Source of the DNA: Helicobacter kayseriensis
GTDB taxonomy: Bacteria; Campylobacterota; Campylobacteria; Campylobacterales; Helicobacteraceae
Assembly: GCF_021300655.1 (NCBI RefSeq)
Contig: NZ_JAJTNB010000003.1
Location: 62,001-126,000, forward strand
Direction of reading: 5' to 3'
Length of the DNA: 64,000 nt
The first letter of the stretch is position 1, and every line of letters begins with the position of its first letter. Positions 1 to 8,910 of this stretch are shown here, piece after piece. A model generated the notes under the pieces. That model made no database searches, was not told the DNA's origin, and saw nothing but the letters and a program-made list of their open reading frames with translations. Both the position numbers and the translations under genes were made by a program.

Positions 1-383
1 GTGAGCTCTATGGAATCGAATTGGTCAAAGACTTTGGGCAAGATGTTTTGAGGGTTAGTGTTTATTCTAAAGAGGGCGTAAGTTTGGATAAATGTCAAGA
101 AATCAGTCATTTGATTTCTCCGTTTTTAGATGTTGAAGATCCGATTGCATCTAAGTATATTTTGGAGGTTAGCTCGCCTGGGATTGAAAGGGTTTTGAAA
201 AATCCTCGTCACTTTTCTTTTTCACTTGGAGAGGAAGTTCAGGTTAAAAATATTGACAAGACTATTATTGAGGGAGTTTTAAAGTCTTGTGATGATGAGG
301 GATTTGTGCTTGTAAATTCTCAAGGAGAGCATAAGATTGCTTATGCACAAACCAAAAAAGTAAAAACAATTTTTAGATGGTAA
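1..383 (+). CDS. rimP: Ribosome maturation factor RimP, 5' end missing
   Basis: RimP assists late assembly of the 30S ribosomal subunit in the cytoplasm. The frame is open from base 3, so the gene starts before the window; about the last 126 codons are present, out of a usual 140-150. The family core is visible: a segment reading VSLDKCQEIS, then the signature YILEVSSPGIERVL, then a C-terminal SH3-like part ending KKVKTIF. A TTG inside the frame at position 21 could be mistaken for a start, but the conserved sequence ELYGIELV continues upstream of it. The stop overlaps the ribD start by 7 bases, which suggests translational coupling. The assignment is firm; only the N-terminus is unseen. Confidence 0.93.
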   Translation, partial: ELYGIELVKDFGQDVLRVSVYSKEGVSLDKCQEISHLISPFLDVEDPIASKYILEVSSPGIERVLKNPRHFSFSLGEEVQVKNIDKTIIEGVLKSCDDEGFVLVNSQGEHKIAYAQTKKVKTIFRW

Positions 384-1405
384 AAGCTCAAGAAATTTTT
401 CTTCTTCAGGCGATTTCTGAGGCGTGGGAAGTGCAAACTCTTGCCCTTCCCAATCCCTCTGTAGGTGCTCTCATTCTCTCTAAAGATTTTGAAATCTTGG
501 CCTTAGAGGCTCATGAGCGTTTTGGATCTTCGCATGCTGAACTTTTGGCCTTTAAGAGTGCTTTTTTGAAGTTGAATGCGGATGTGAAAAAAGAGGTTTT
601 AGATTCTTTATCACCCAAAGAATTATGGGATTTTCTAGCTAAAAATCATGGAGGGGTTTTTAAGGAATGCAGTGTATTTGTGACCCTTGAGCCTTGCTTG
701 CATGAAGGGAAAACACCATCGTGTGCAAAGCTTCTCTCTATCTTGCATCCTAAATGCGTTGTTTTTGGAGCAAGTGATCCAACATCGCAAGCAAAAGGTG
801 GGGCAGAGTTTTTGTCTTCTTGTGGTATTGAAGTCCTGGGCGGGGTATGTTTGCAACAGAGTTTAGATTTGCTTTATCCGTTTATGACTTATGTCCATAA
901 GGGAAGATTTAATCTTTTTAAGATTGCCCAAAGGCTAAATGGCGATTACAAAAGAGGACAAATCTCAAATATGGCTTCTCGTATTTTTACCCATACGCAA
1001 AGAAGCAATGCTGATTCTATTGTGATTTCTGGCAATACAGTAAGGACAGATTCTCCAAAGTTAGATACGCGTTTTTCGCGCATTCAAAATAAAACTCCCA
1101 AGATTCAAATTCTTACTCAAACTTTTACGCCTACAGATTGTATTTGTGCTAATGATATTAGGCTATACAATCATGTTGATGATTTGCAGCTTGAAGAGGG
1201 CTTTAATCTCATTGAGGGGGGATATCCATTATTGAGTGTTTTAAGGAATAAGATTGATGGACTTTTGCTGATTGTTGCTCCAAAATTTGGTGGAAGCAAT
1301 CCTACTAAAGCTCCAGATATGAATTTTGATCTTTTATATGCTCAAGAATTTTGTGAAGCAAGTCGAGATATTGCATTATGGCTCAAACCCAAAGACCTCC
1401 TTTAA
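377..1405 (+). CDS. ribD: Bifunctional riboflavin biosynthesis deaminase/reductase RibD
   Basis: RibD carries out two steps of riboflavin synthesis, deaminating the diaminohydroxy-phosphoribosylaminopyrimidine intermediate and then reducing its ribosyl side chain with NADPH. The N-terminal zinc deaminase is clear: HAE at residues 53-55 and a later LEPCLHEGKTPSC segment supply the His/Cys zinc ligands and the catalytic Glu. The C-terminal reductase half begins near KIAQRLNGD and holds the segment SGNTVRTDSP. At 342 aa it is close to the family length of about 350-370. The ATG lies inside the 3' end of rimP, and the gene's own end is overlapped by the next gene by 28 bases, so rimP, ribD and the methyltransferase gene are probably one transcript. 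Confidence 0.93.
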   Translation: MVKAQEIFLLQAISEAWEVQTLALPNPSVGALILSKDFEILALEAHERFGSSHAELLAFKSAFLKLNADVKKEVLDSLSPKELWDFLAKNHGGVFKECSVFVTLEPCLHEGKTPSCAKLLSILHPKCVVFGASDPTSQAKGGAEFLSSCGIEVLGGVCLQQSLDLLYPFMTYVHKGRFNLFKIAQRLNGDYKRGQISNMASRIFTHTQRSNADSIVISGNTVRTDSPKLDTRFSRIQNKTPKIQILTQTFTPTDCICANDIRLYNHVDDLQLEEGFNLIEGGYPLLSVLRNKIDGLLLIVAPKFGGSNPTKAPDMNFDLLYAQEFCEASRDIALWLKPKDLL

Positions 1406-2100
1406 TCCGACTTTATCAATTAAGGGATGGGTATTGTTATAACAGTGATAGCTTATTTTTGTTTGATTTTGCAAGACGGTTTTTGAAAAAAGGAGCAAGA
1501 ATCTTAGATGTTGGGTGCGGGAGCGGGATCTTGGGTGCCTTGTGTATCAGGGATTTTGACTGTAGGGTGGAAATGGTTGAAAAGGATCCTGATAGCTCGT
1601 TTTTAGCTCAGATTAATGTGCCTAGAGCCAAAGTGCATTGTATGGATTTTTTGGAATTTTGGGATGAAGAGAAGTTTGATTTTATTCTTTCCAATCCCCC
1701 TTTTTATCGCGCAGAGATTCTCCCTTCTAAAAATCAAAAGCTCAATCTTGCTCGCAATGAATCTTCTCTTCCACTTGAATTGATGCTTAAACAGGTCAAA
1801 AGAAACCTTAAGCCCAATGGCGGAGTCGCTTTTTGTTATGATGCAAAGGAAGTGCATCGTGTTTTTTATGCTTTGAAAGATGCGGGGTTTAATGCTGAGG
1901 TAGCGAGGTTTGTGCATCCCAGAGAGTCTCAAAATGCCACTCTTGCAATGATTTGGGCAAGGATTCAGAGCAAGAAGAGTTTGCAAGTTTTGCCTCCGCT
2001 TTTTACGCATATTGGATCACAGCAAACGGATAATTCTTTGGAAGTGCAGAAAATCTATCATTCTTGCAATACTTATAGTATCAAGATTGATCAGATATAG
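1378..2100 (+). CDS. N6-adenine tRNA-type methyltransferase (TrmN6/YfiC-like)
   Basis: This is a class I SAM-dependent methyltransferase of 240 aa. Motif I reads DVGCGSGILG near residue 45 and motif IV reads SNPPFY near residue 105; the NPPF signature marks enzymes that methylate an exocyclic nitrogen of adenine. The best family match is TrmN6, which modifies A37 of tRNA1(Val), but the same fold also contains rRNA and protein methyltransferases, so the substrate is inferred. The start codon is 28 bases inside ribD. The next gene points the other way after 414 non-coding bases, so this is the last gene of the run that begins with rimP. Confidence 0.75.
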   Translation: MAQTQRPPLIRLYQLRDGYCYNSDSLFLFDFARRFLKKGARILDVGCGSGILGALCIRDFDCRVEMVEKDPDSSFLAQINVPRAKVHCMDFLEFWDEEKFDFILSNPPFYRAEILPSKNQKLNLARNESSLPLELMLKQVKRNLKPNGGVAFCYDAKEVHRVFYALKDAGFNAEVARFVHPRESQNATLAMIWARIQSKKSLQVLPPLFTHIGSQQTDNSLEVQKIYHSCNTYSIKIDQI

Positions 2101-2514
2101 ATGTAAAAAAGAGGTTTTGACAGCTCTGCTTAAGAGTTAATCAACCGCTCTTTGTGGTGCCTAGGGGTTGTGCCTCATCTAAACTTGTTTTATGTAATGC
2201 GTTTTGGATTTTAAAAGCAGAGGATTTCTCAGGAGGATTGAAATTAGAGGGGGTTTTGTGCAATAGGGTTTAAAGAATCGATTGCATTTTAGGGGCTAAA
2301 TATGCCCAAGCTCTAGCTTGAAATTTTTTGATCATAGATTAAAAATAAGTTTGTAAAAACAGGACTGATATAAAAATCACTATATAGGCTTGAGGTTTGA
2401 GCTTGTTGCTAGAAAAGGGCAAAACTTTGCATAAATCAATCATGAGATGATTTTTCAAATTGCTAGGTTATGATTTTGAGCTTTTAAGATGAGATACCCC
2501 CCATTTTTTTTAAA
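2101..2514. other. Intergenic region, no gene recognised
   Basis: These 414 bases lie between the end of the methyltransferase gene and the end of the YceI-like gene, which converge. No reading frame with a protein-like translation, no tRNA cloverleaf and no recognised riboswitch core were seen. A short C-run followed by a T-run at about 2501-2512 lies just past the stop of the minus-strand gene. A small RNA cannot be excluded by eye. Confidence 0.5.
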
Positions 2515-3066
2515 TTATTGTTGCACTGGGATAATGAATCCAACCTCAACTTGTGACCAAGTATATCCTTCGTGAAAATCTTGACAAGCTTTTGCCAATT
2601 GTTTCAGTGCCCCATCTAATTTAAAAGAAAGAACATCAAAAATACCCTTTGCAATGAGCTGTCCTTCTTTGATCTCATATTGCATAGGAACGAGTTGGCT
2701 TTTTTTGTTCATTGTAATTTTTGCAAGAATTGTTCCTTTGTCCTCGCCTTCAATGACTTGTTCGATTTTTACTTTGATATCTTTCCCTTCAAACTTTTTG
2801 AAAAAACTATTGGTTAAGTTTTCCTCAGAAACAGGATTTCCTGTGACTACTTTAGACAAATCGATTTTGGCTGTTGCTCCAAGAAGACTTCCGCTAATCC
2901 CACTTTTTTTTGAAAATTTGTATTGGACATCGCTGAAGCTTCCTTTAACTGGAGTTTTATTGATGAGTTTGTAAGCCTCCCAATACATTTGTGTTTTAGA
3001 TGTATCTAGATTGATACCAAAACAAGCTCCAATCGTCAAAATCGAAGCGAGCACTATTTTTTTCAT
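2515..3066 (-). CDS. YceI-family periplasmic lipid-binding-like protein
   Basis: A 183-aa secreted protein of the YceI lipocalin-like family, which binds polyisoprenoid or amphiphilic ligands in the periplasm. Residues 1-18 form a signal peptide (basic MKK, then a hydrophobic stretch). The family pattern follows: SKTQMYWEAYKLINKTPVKG near the mature N-terminus, then beta-rich segments and an LDGALKQLAKACQ tail. The start at 3066 is chosen because an AAAGGAG ribosome-binding site sits six bases upstream; the frame stays open further upstream but that would spoil the signal peptide. A TATAAAT box on the minus strand near 3120 is a plausible -10 element. The physiological ligand is unknown. Confidence 0.8.
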   Translation of the reverse strand: MKKIVLASILTIGACFGINLDTSKTQMYWEAYKLINKTPVKGSFSDVQYKFSKKSGISGSLLGATAKIDLSKVVTGNPVSEENLTNSFFKKFEGKDIKVKIEQVIEGEDKGTILAKITMNKKSQLVPMQYEIKEGQLIAKGIFDVLSFKLDGALKQLAKACQDFHEGYTWSQVEVGFIIPVQQ

Positions 3067-3252
3067 TGCATCTCCTTTTGATAATTTCCCACCTTTGGTC
3101 AATTTTACTTGATTTATTTATAGTAAAAGCAAATTTTTATTTTTTTCTAGTTTTTGTTGATTGGAGTTACAAAAAGGAACAATTTGGCCAGATTGGTGTT
3201 ATATATTCTAAAATTGTAAGTTTTGATTTGATCGGTGCAAGGAGAGATGGCA

Positions 3253-4065
3253 ATGATTTGTGTTTTTGATATTGAAACTGTTCCTGATGTTGATTTGTTG
3301 AGGAAAAAATTTGGATATACAGGGAGTGAGTTGGAAATCTGTTTGCAGGCTTTTGAGGATCAAAAAAATAAAAGTGGAAGCGAATTTTTACCCATTGCAT
3401 TTCACAAAATTATTTCTATTGCAAGCGTTGTTTGTGATGAATATGGAAAATTTGAAAAAGTGGGAGTATTTGGACGCAAACAAGAAGTTCAAGATTCTTA
3501 TATTGAAGAGGTGACTCTGGGAGATTTTTTAAAATGGTTTAATAAAGCTCAGCCAAGACTTGTTAGTTTCAATGGACGAGGGTTTGACTTGCCTACAATG
3601 ATGCTTAGGGCGATGAAATACAATATGGAATCTTTGGCATATTTTGAGCAAGACAACTCTCTTTTGAATAAAAACAAATGGGAGAATTATCGGCAACGCT
3701 ATAGCGAGCGTTTTCATACAGATCTATTGGATAGTTTGGGGCATTTTGGGAGCGTGAGGGGATTGAGACTTGATGATGTGTCAAGTTTATGTGGATTGCC
3801 TGGAAAATACGATGTAAGCGGGGATGATGTTTTTTCTCTTTATTATGCAGAAAAGAATCTAAAAAAAATAGATGAATATTGTCAAAGTGATGTGCTTAAT
3901 ACCTATTGGGTCTATCTTAAATATGAGGTTTTGAAGGGAAATCTAACTTTGAGAGATTATGTCGAGATCTTACAAGATTGGAAGGATAAGCTTCCAAAAG
4001 ACAAAGAATATTCAGAAATTTTTAATGAGCATCTTCAAAAGGAAATAGAAAAATGCACTATGTAG
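3253..4065 (+). CDS. PolB-like 3'-5' exonuclease
   Basis: A stand-alone DnaQ-fold exonuclease of the family related to the proofreading domain of B-family polymerases. The first catalytic motif DIETVPD is at the very N-terminus, SFNGRGFDLPTMMLRA is the ExoII-type motif, and HTDLLDSLGHFG with a later YCQSDVLNTYWVYLKY (ExoIII, Y-x3-D) completes the metal-binding acidic set. Start choice: AAGGAG at 3239-3244 gives good spacing to the ATG at 3253; an ATG at 3247 and a GTG at 3235 are in frame but too near or ahead of that site. The role is probably DNA repair or RNA/DNA end processing. The end overlaps the next small gene by 13 bases. Confidence 0.8.
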   Translation: MICVFDIETVPDVDLLRKKFGYTGSELEICLQAFEDQKNKSGSEFLPIAFHKIISIASVVCDEYGKFEKVGVFGRKQEVQDSYIEEVTLGDFLKWFNKAQPRLVSFNGRGFDLPTMMLRAMKYNMESLAYFEQDNSLLNKNKWENYRQRYSERFHTDLLDSLGHFGSVRGLRLDDVSSLCGLPGKYDVSGDDVFSLYYAEKNLKKIDEYCQSDVLNTYWVYLKYEVLKGNLTLRDYVEILQDWKDKLPKDKEYSEIFNEHLQKEIEKCTM

Positions 4066-4283
4066 ATGAAAATGGAGAGGTGGTAGAAAGAGAAGAATTG
4101 CTTAGGGAGATAGAGCATTTGCTCAATCGTTTGGGATCTGGGGACGAAAGTGTATTGTCTGAAGAAATTATGAGGGAGTTGGAGATCAAAGATCTTCTTG
4201 GGATTCGAAATCGTTTGATTCAAAAAAATGGAAAGGAAATTGAACAAAATCAAGAATGGCTTTTTGGGCTTGTGGATTCGTGA
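4053..4283 (+). CDS. Small conserved-type helical protein, function unknown
   Basis: This is a 76-aa acidic protein with no signal peptide or membrane segment. Almost all of it is predicted helix by eye: the stretch from REELLREIEHLLNRL to MRELEIKDLLGIRNRLI has heptad-like Leu/Ile spacing, suggesting a short coiled coil or helical hairpin. It overlaps the exonuclease gene by 13 bases, with AAGGAAAT in the exonuclease tail as the likely ribosome-binding site. It is followed by cheY after 43 bases. I do not recognise the family, and the link to CheY is positional only. Confidence 0.65.
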   Translation: MHYVDENGEVVEREELLREIEHLLNRLGSGDESVLSEEIMRELEIKDLLGIRNRLIQKNGKEIEQNQEWLFGLVDS

Positions 4284-4326
4284 TTGTGTTATGATTCTTG
4301 CTCTAAAAGTTTTTTAGGAGAAAAGA

Positions 4327-4704
4327 TTGAAAATGCTTATTGTTGATGATAGCTCAACGATGAGAAGAATCATCAAAAATACATTATTAAGATTGGGATA
4401 TACCGATGTGTTGGAAGCCGGAAATGGAATTGAGGCTTGGGAGATTTTAGATCAAAATCACGATATCAGCGTTTTAATCACAGATTGGAATATGCCTGAA
4501 ATGAATGGTTTGGAGCTAGTAAGAAGAACAAGATCAGATGAACGCTTTTTGAATATTCCTATTATTATGGTGACAACAGAAGGAGGAAAAGCTGAGGTAA
4601 TTGCGGCAATCAAAGCAGGTGTAAATAACTACATTGTCAAGCCCTTTACCCCTCAGGTGTTGAAAGAAAAATTAGAAATGGTTTTGGGAATCAATGAAAG
4701 ATAA
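4327..4704 (+). CDS. cheY: Chemotaxis response regulator CheY
   Basis: CheY carries the chemotaxis signal from the kinase CheA to the flagellar motor switch. The 125-aa single receiver domain is complete: acidic pair D7/D8, phospho-acceptor D53 in ITDWNMPEMNG, switch residue T83 in MVTTEGGKAEV, and K105 in NYIVKPF. The start is a TTG at 4327: TAGGAG lies 6 bases upstream and the resulting MKMLIVDDS aligns exactly with H. pylori CheY, whereas the ATG two codons later would trim it. The gene overlaps prmA by 11 bases. The order cheY-prmA-ftsH is shared by Helicobacter and Campylobacter. Confidence 0.97.
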   Translation: MKMLIVDDSSTMRRIIKNTLLRLGYTDVLEAGNGIEAWEILDQNHDISVLITDWNMPEMNGLELVRRTRSDERFLNIPIIMVTTEGGKAEVIAAIKAGVNNYIVKPFTPQVLKEKLEMVLGINER

Positions 4705-5620
4705 CGATCAATACTATGAAATTCTTTTTGAGCCTTATGAGTGTTATGAGGCATATTTAGACTTTGTGATTTCTGAAATAGAAGATTGTGTGGAAGAAGT
4801 TTCTACACCCTATCATTTAGAGACAAAAAATCAAGATCTTAAAAATTGGAATCTCTCTGAATTTTTTACTAACCAAGAGCAAAGATACCCACAAATTGTC
4901 ATTAGAACCCTTCAAAATCCCCTGTCTGTTGTAGAGTTGCTTAGATCTTTTGCAAAGATTTTATCAGAGCGCATGCAAGAGAAAGTTGATTTTGGTTTGG
5001 GTTATAGAGTATGTCAAAATAAAGACTGGATTGAGGCTTATAGGCAATCTATTTTGCCTGTGAGCGTTGGAGGATTTTATATTCGCCCCTCTTGGCATCT
5101 ACAAACCTCTGAGGAGGGCTTGAAAGATTTGGTGATTGATCCAGCGCTGGCTTTTGGGTCGGGTCATCATGCAAGCACTGCTATGTGTTTGAAGTGTTTG
5201 AGTGCCATAGATTTGCAGACAAAGAGGCTTTTAGATGTGGGTTGTGGAAGTGGGATTTTAGGAATTGCTGCAAGTATGCTTGGGGCAAATGTTGAGATTT
5301 GTGACACGGATGAATTGGCAATTAAGGAGAGTGATAAAAATTTTGCCCTCAACCATCAAAAGATAGTTCGTTCATGGGTTGGATCGATTGGTTTGGCTCA
5401 AGGAGAATATGATGTGATTGTGGCCAATATTTTGGCATCTATTTTAATAATGCTCAAATCCGATTTGTCGCATAAGCTCAAGAAGGGAGGGATCTTGATA
5501 CTTTCTGGAATTTTAAGTGAATATAAGCAGCAAGTTTTAGATCGATTTTGTGATTTTGAAGTGGATCAAATTTTGGAAAAAGATGAGTGGGTTGCTCTAA
5601 AACTCATCAAACTTAAGTAA
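4694..5620 (+). CDS. prmA: Ribosomal protein L11 methyltransferase PrmA
   Basis: PrmA trimethylates amino groups on ribosomal protein L11. The 308-aa protein has an N-terminal substrate-recognition part, the linker motif DPALAFGSGHHASTAMCL near residue 150, SAM-binding motif I LDVGCGSGILGIAASMLGA, and the catalytic-site motif VANILASILIML. The length matches the family. It starts inside cheY and is followed by ftsH after 36 bases. The N-terminal 100 residues are poorly conserved, as expected for campylobacterotal PrmA. Confidence 0.92.
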   Translation: MKDNDQYYEILFEPYECYEAYLDFVISEIEDCVEEVSTPYHLETKNQDLKNWNLSEFFTNQEQRYPQIVIRTLQNPLSVVELLRSFAKILSERMQEKVDFGLGYRVCQNKDWIEAYRQSILPVSVGGFYIRPSWHLQTSEEGLKDLVIDPALAFGSGHHASTAMCLKCLSAIDLQTKRLLDVGCGSGILGIAASMLGANVEICDTDELAIKESDKNFALNHQKIVRSWVGSIGLAQGEYDVIVANILASILIMLKSDLSHKLKKGGILILSGILSEYKQQVLDRFCDFEVDQILEKDEWVALKLIKLK

Positions 5621-5656
5621 CATTGAAAAAATAAAATTTATTACAAAAGGTAGGAG

Positions 5657-7552
5657 ATGAAAGAAAATCCAAAAGACAAAAAACCTTTTTCAAAAAACCC
5701 CATTTTAGTTTTTGTGGTTTTTGCACTGATTGCAATGGTGATTTTTAGATTTTTCTCGCCAAGCGATGGGCTTTTGAATGAAAAGATGAGCGCCATTACA
5801 AGCAAAAAAGAGATTAGCTACTATGAGCTTAAGCAGTTGATTCAAAACAAAGAAGTCAGCGCTGTAAGCATTGGTCAAACGATGGTTAGGGCTATTTCTG
5901 GAGATGAAAGAACACTTTATATTGCCAAGAAAGTCAATGATCCCTCATTGGTAAAACTTCTGGATGAAAACAAGATCCAATACAGTGGATTTAGTGAAGA
6001 TAATCTTTTTATGGAGGTCTTGAGTTGGATTCTTCCTGTTTTGATTTTTATCGGATTTTGGATGTTTATGGCCAATCGTGTGCAAAAAAATATGGGCAAT
6101 GGCATTTTTGGGATGGGGAGTGCCAAAAAGCTTGTAAATGCTGAAAAACCCAATGTTAAATTTGATGATATGGCAGGAAATGATGAAGCCAAAGAAGAAG
6201 TTGTGGAGATTGTGGATTTCTTAAAATATCCTGATCGCTATACTCTTTTGGGTGCAAAGATTCCAAGAGGAGTGCTTTTGGTTGGACCTCCCGGAACAGG
6301 AAAAACGCTTTTGGCAAAAGCTGTGGCAGGTGAGGCAAATGTTCCATTTTTTTCTATGAGTGGAAGTAGCTTTATTGAAATGTTTGTAGGACTTGGAGCA
6401 AGTCGCGTAAGAGATCTCTTTGAAATGGCAAAAAAAGAAGCCCCAAGTATTATTTTTATTGATGAGATTGATGCGATTGGAAAAAGTCGTGCGGCTGGGG
6501 GAATTGTAAGCGGAAATGATGAAAGAGAACAAACACTCAATCAGCTTTTGGCAGAAATGGATGGATTTGGAAGTGAGGCGGCTCCTGTGATTGTGCTTGC
6601 AGCAACCAATCGTCCAGAAATTTTGGATCCTGCGCTTTTGCGTCCAGGTCGATTTGATCGTCAAGTACTTGTTGATAAGCCCGACTATAAAGGAAGACTT
6701 GATATTTTAAGAGTGCATATTAAAGCCATTAAGCCTTCTAGAGATGTGGATTTGCAAGAGATTGCAAAAATGACAGCAGGACTTGCTGGGGCAGATTTGG
6801 CCAATATCATTAATGAAGCCGCATTGCTTGCAGGGCGAGCAAATAAAAAAGAAGTCACTCAGGCAGATCTAAAAGAAGCTGTTGAGAGAGGAATTGCTGG
6901 ATTAGAGAAAAAATCAAGAAGAATTAGTAAGAAAGAAAAGCACATTGTTGCTTATCATGAGAGTGGTCATGCTCTGATTAGCGAGCTTACAAAAGGTGCA
7001 GATAGGGTCAATAAAGTTTCCATCATTCCGCGTGGAATGGCAGCTCTTGGTTATACCCTTAATACTCCACAAGAAAACAAATATTTGGTCCAAAAACATG
7101 AGTTGATTGCTGATGTTGATGTTTTGTTGGGTGGTCGTGCAGCTGAAGATGTTTTCCTTGGAGAAATTTCTACGGGCGCAAGCAATGATTTGGAGCGAGC
7201 AACTGATATTTTAAAAGCTATGGCAAGTTATTATGGAATGACTGAAGTTAGTGGATTGATGGTGCTTGAAAAACCAAGAAATTCATTTTTGAATGGGGGA
7301 ATGGGCGGAAATGCAGAATATAGTGAAAAAACTGCTGAAAAATTAGATAGCTTTATCCAAAAGACATTGAGTGAACGCTTTGAAAGTGTCAAGCAAACAC
7401 TTAGAGATTATTCTGAAGCCATTGAGACAATGGTGCAAGAGCTTCTTGAGAAAGAGGTGATCGATGGAGAGAGAGTTAGAACAATTATTAAGGAATATGA
7501 AGAGAAGAAAGGTCTTCCCTCAAGACTTGCAATTCACGAAGAAGAAAAGTAA
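5657..7552 (+). CDS. ftsH: Membrane-anchored ATP-dependent zinc protease FtsH
   Basis: FtsH is a hexameric inner-membrane AAA+ protease that extracts and degrades damaged membrane proteins and short-lived regulators. Two transmembrane segments are visible (about residues 15-32 and 118-138). The AAA domain has Walker A GPPGTGKT at residues 210-217, Walker [15 protein letters not shown], and the second region of homology [20 protein letters not shown]. The protease zinc motif HESGH is at 434-438. At 631 aa it is normal length. An AAAAGG site lies 6 bases before the ATG. The downstream psd-like and pssA genes tie it to envelope maintenance. Confidence 0.97.
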   Translation: MKENPKDKKPFSKNPILVFVVFALIAMVIFRFFSPSDGLLNEKMSAITSKKEISYYELKQLIQNKEVSAVSIGQTMVRAISGDERTLYIAKKVNDPSLVKLLDENKIQYSGFSEDNLFMEVLSWILPVLIFIGFWMFMANRVQKNMGNGIFGMGSAKKLVNAEKPNVKFDDMAGNDEAKEEVVEIVDFLKYPDRYTLLGAKIPRGVLLVGPPGTGKTLLAKAVAGEANVPFFSMSGSSFIEMFVGLGASRVRDLFEMAKKEAPSIIFIDEIDAIGKSRAAGGIVSGNDEREQTLNQLLAEMDGFGSEAAPVIVLAATNRPEILDPALLRPGRFDRQVLVDKPDYKGRLDILRVHIKAIKPSRDVDLQEIAKMTAGLAGADLANIINEAALLAGRANKKEVTQADLKEAVERGIAGLEKKSRRISKKEKHIVAYHESGHALISELTKGADRVNKVSIIPRGMAALGYTLNTPQENKYLVQKHELIADVDVLLGGRAAEDVFLGEISTGASNDLERATDILKAMASYYGMTEVSGLMVLEKPRNSFLNGGMGGNAEYSEKTAEKLDSFIQKTLSERFESVKQTLRDYSEAIETMVQELLEKEVIDGERVRTIIKEYEEKKGLPSRLAIHEEEK

Positions 7553-7562
7553 GGAGTGAAAA

Positions 7563-8162
7563 ATGAGTCCCCGAGTTTTTTATATTGCACAAGGTGGAAA
7601 AAAGGGGGCTTTGATTCTTTTGGGTTTATGTATATTTAGCGCCATACTTTCTTTTGAGTTTCTAGCTTGCTTATTTTTAATTCTTTTTGCTTTGTGGGTG
7701 TTTGCTTTTAGGAATCCAGAGCGTTTGGCAACTCATTTGTCTGAAAATATATTCTTGGCTCCTGCTGATGGAAAGATTGTTGAAATTTGTGCCAAAGGCG
7801 ATAAGACAAAAGTGGTTATTGAAGTTGGTGCGATGAATGTAGGAGTGCTACGATCGCCTATTGCAATAAAGAATTATCAACTTTCTAAGTCCTGTGGTGT
7901 TCCTCTCTTTTTTTCTAAAAAAAGAGATTTTTTTTCACCCGTTTCTTCTTTGTCTTTTTTGGGTCACTCAATCTGTATAACCCAAAATCTTTTTCGCATT
8001 GAGCCTTTTTATTCTCAAGGTGAGTTTGAAAGAGGAGAGAGAATGGGCTTTGTGAAAGCTGGGAGAGTGGAGATGCAGATTCAAAAAATTGAGTTAAAGG
8101 TCAATGTTGGGGATAGAATCAAGGGTGGAGAAAGCGTTATAGGATATTTAAATGAAAATTAA
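7563..8162 (+). CDS. Phosphatidylserine-decarboxylase-like membrane protein lacking the pyruvoyl serine
   Basis: The 199-aa protein has two N-terminal hydrophobic segments (about residues 15-50), then the Psd-type stretch FRNPER and APADGKIVEI, and a C-terminal FVKAGRVEMQI. In active type II decarboxylases the equivalent position reads RFGSRVDV, where a Gly-Ser bond is cut and the Ser becomes the pyruvoyl cofactor. Here residues 166-167 are Ala-Gly, so self-processing and decarboxylation look impossible. The gene sits 10 bases after ftsH and overlaps pssA by 11. It may be a catalytically dead partner of PssA or a lipid-binding protein. Family membership is seen; loss of activity is inferred. 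Confidence 0.7.
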   Translation: MSPRVFYIAQGGKKGALILLGLCIFSAILSFEFLACLFLILFALWVFAFRNPERLATHLSENIFLAPADGKIVEICAKGDKTKVVIEVGAMNVGVLRSPIAIKNYQLSKSCGVPLFFSKKRDFFSPVSSLSFLGHSICITQNLFRIEPFYSQGEFERGERMGFVKAGRVEMQIQKIELKVNVGDRIKGGESVIGYLNEN

Positions 8163-8910
8163 TCCTTTATATATCTTGCCTAATACCTTTACAGCAGGAA
8201 GTATGTTTTTGGCCATGATTAGCGTTATTTCTGCAGCAAGAGAGGATTTTTCTCTTGCTTGTTGGGCAATTGTATTTTCAATGATTTTAGATGGTTTAGA
8301 TGGTCGTGTTGCTCGTTTGACAAATACTTCTTCAAAATTTGGGGTAGAGCTTGATTCTTTGGCTGATGTTGTTGCCTTTGGTGTTGCGCCTGCTATGCTT
8401 ACATATTTTTATGTTGGTCAATATTATGGAAGATTGGGGATGGTGATTTGTGCCTTGTTTGTTGTTTTTGGGGCGATTCGATTGGCGAGATTTAATATTA
8501 CCACTTCAAGCGAGCCAAATTCTTTTATTGGCCTTCCTATCCCAGCAGCAGCTGTTTTTTTGGTTTCATGGGTTTTATTGAATGAGCATTATGGGCTATT
8601 TAAGATGTTCCCTGCTCCAAAATTGGATTTTTTAGACAACAGAATGGATGTTTTTGTTGCGCCTGTTTTTGGATACTTATTGTTGGTGTGCATTTTTGTT
8701 GTTGGAATTTTAATGGTTAGCAATATTCGCTATCCTTCTTTTAAAAAAGTGCAGTGGAATCTTAGAATTTTTATTATTCTGCTTACTGCTTGCTCTATTG
8801 TTGTTTATCGTCCTGTTGAAAGTCTTGTTGTCGCGATGAGCGGTTATGTTGCATATGGAATCGTGCGATGGTTGTGGATTATCGGCAAAATCAAAATTAA
8901 GCCCTATTGA
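8152..8910 (+). CDS. pssA: CDP-diacylglycerol--serine O-phosphatidyltransferase
   Basis: PssA makes phosphatidylserine, the precursor of phosphatidylethanolamine, from CDP-diacylglycerol and serine at the inner membrane. The CDP-alcohol phosphotransferase signature D-x2-DG-x2-AR-x8-G-x3-D-x3-D is fully present, from ILDGLDGRVARL to GVELDSLADVV (about residues 44-72). Around it are six or so hydrophobic helices. The 252 aa length fits the membrane-type PssA of Helicobacter and Bacillus. The ATG overlaps the 3' end of the psd-like gene. It converges with the minus-strand gene that follows, the two stops overlapping by 7 bases. Confidence 0.93.
   Translation: MKINPLYILPNTFTAGSMFLAMISVISAAREDFSLACWAIVFSMILDGLDGRVARLTNTSSKFGVELDSLADVVAFGVAPAMLTYFYVGQYYGRLGMVICALFVVFGAIRLARFNITTSSEPNSFIGLPIPAAAVFLVSWVLLNEHYGLFKMFPAPKLDFLDNRMDVFVAPVFGYLLLVCIFVVGILMVSNIRYPSFKKVQWNLRIFIILLTACSIVVYRPVESLVVAMSGYVAYGIVRWLWIIGKIKIKPY

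Noticed and set aside
2101-2514. tRNA, tmRNA or other structured RNA in the 414-base gap
   Set aside because: No cloverleaf, no conserved core and no recognisable RNA family by eye.
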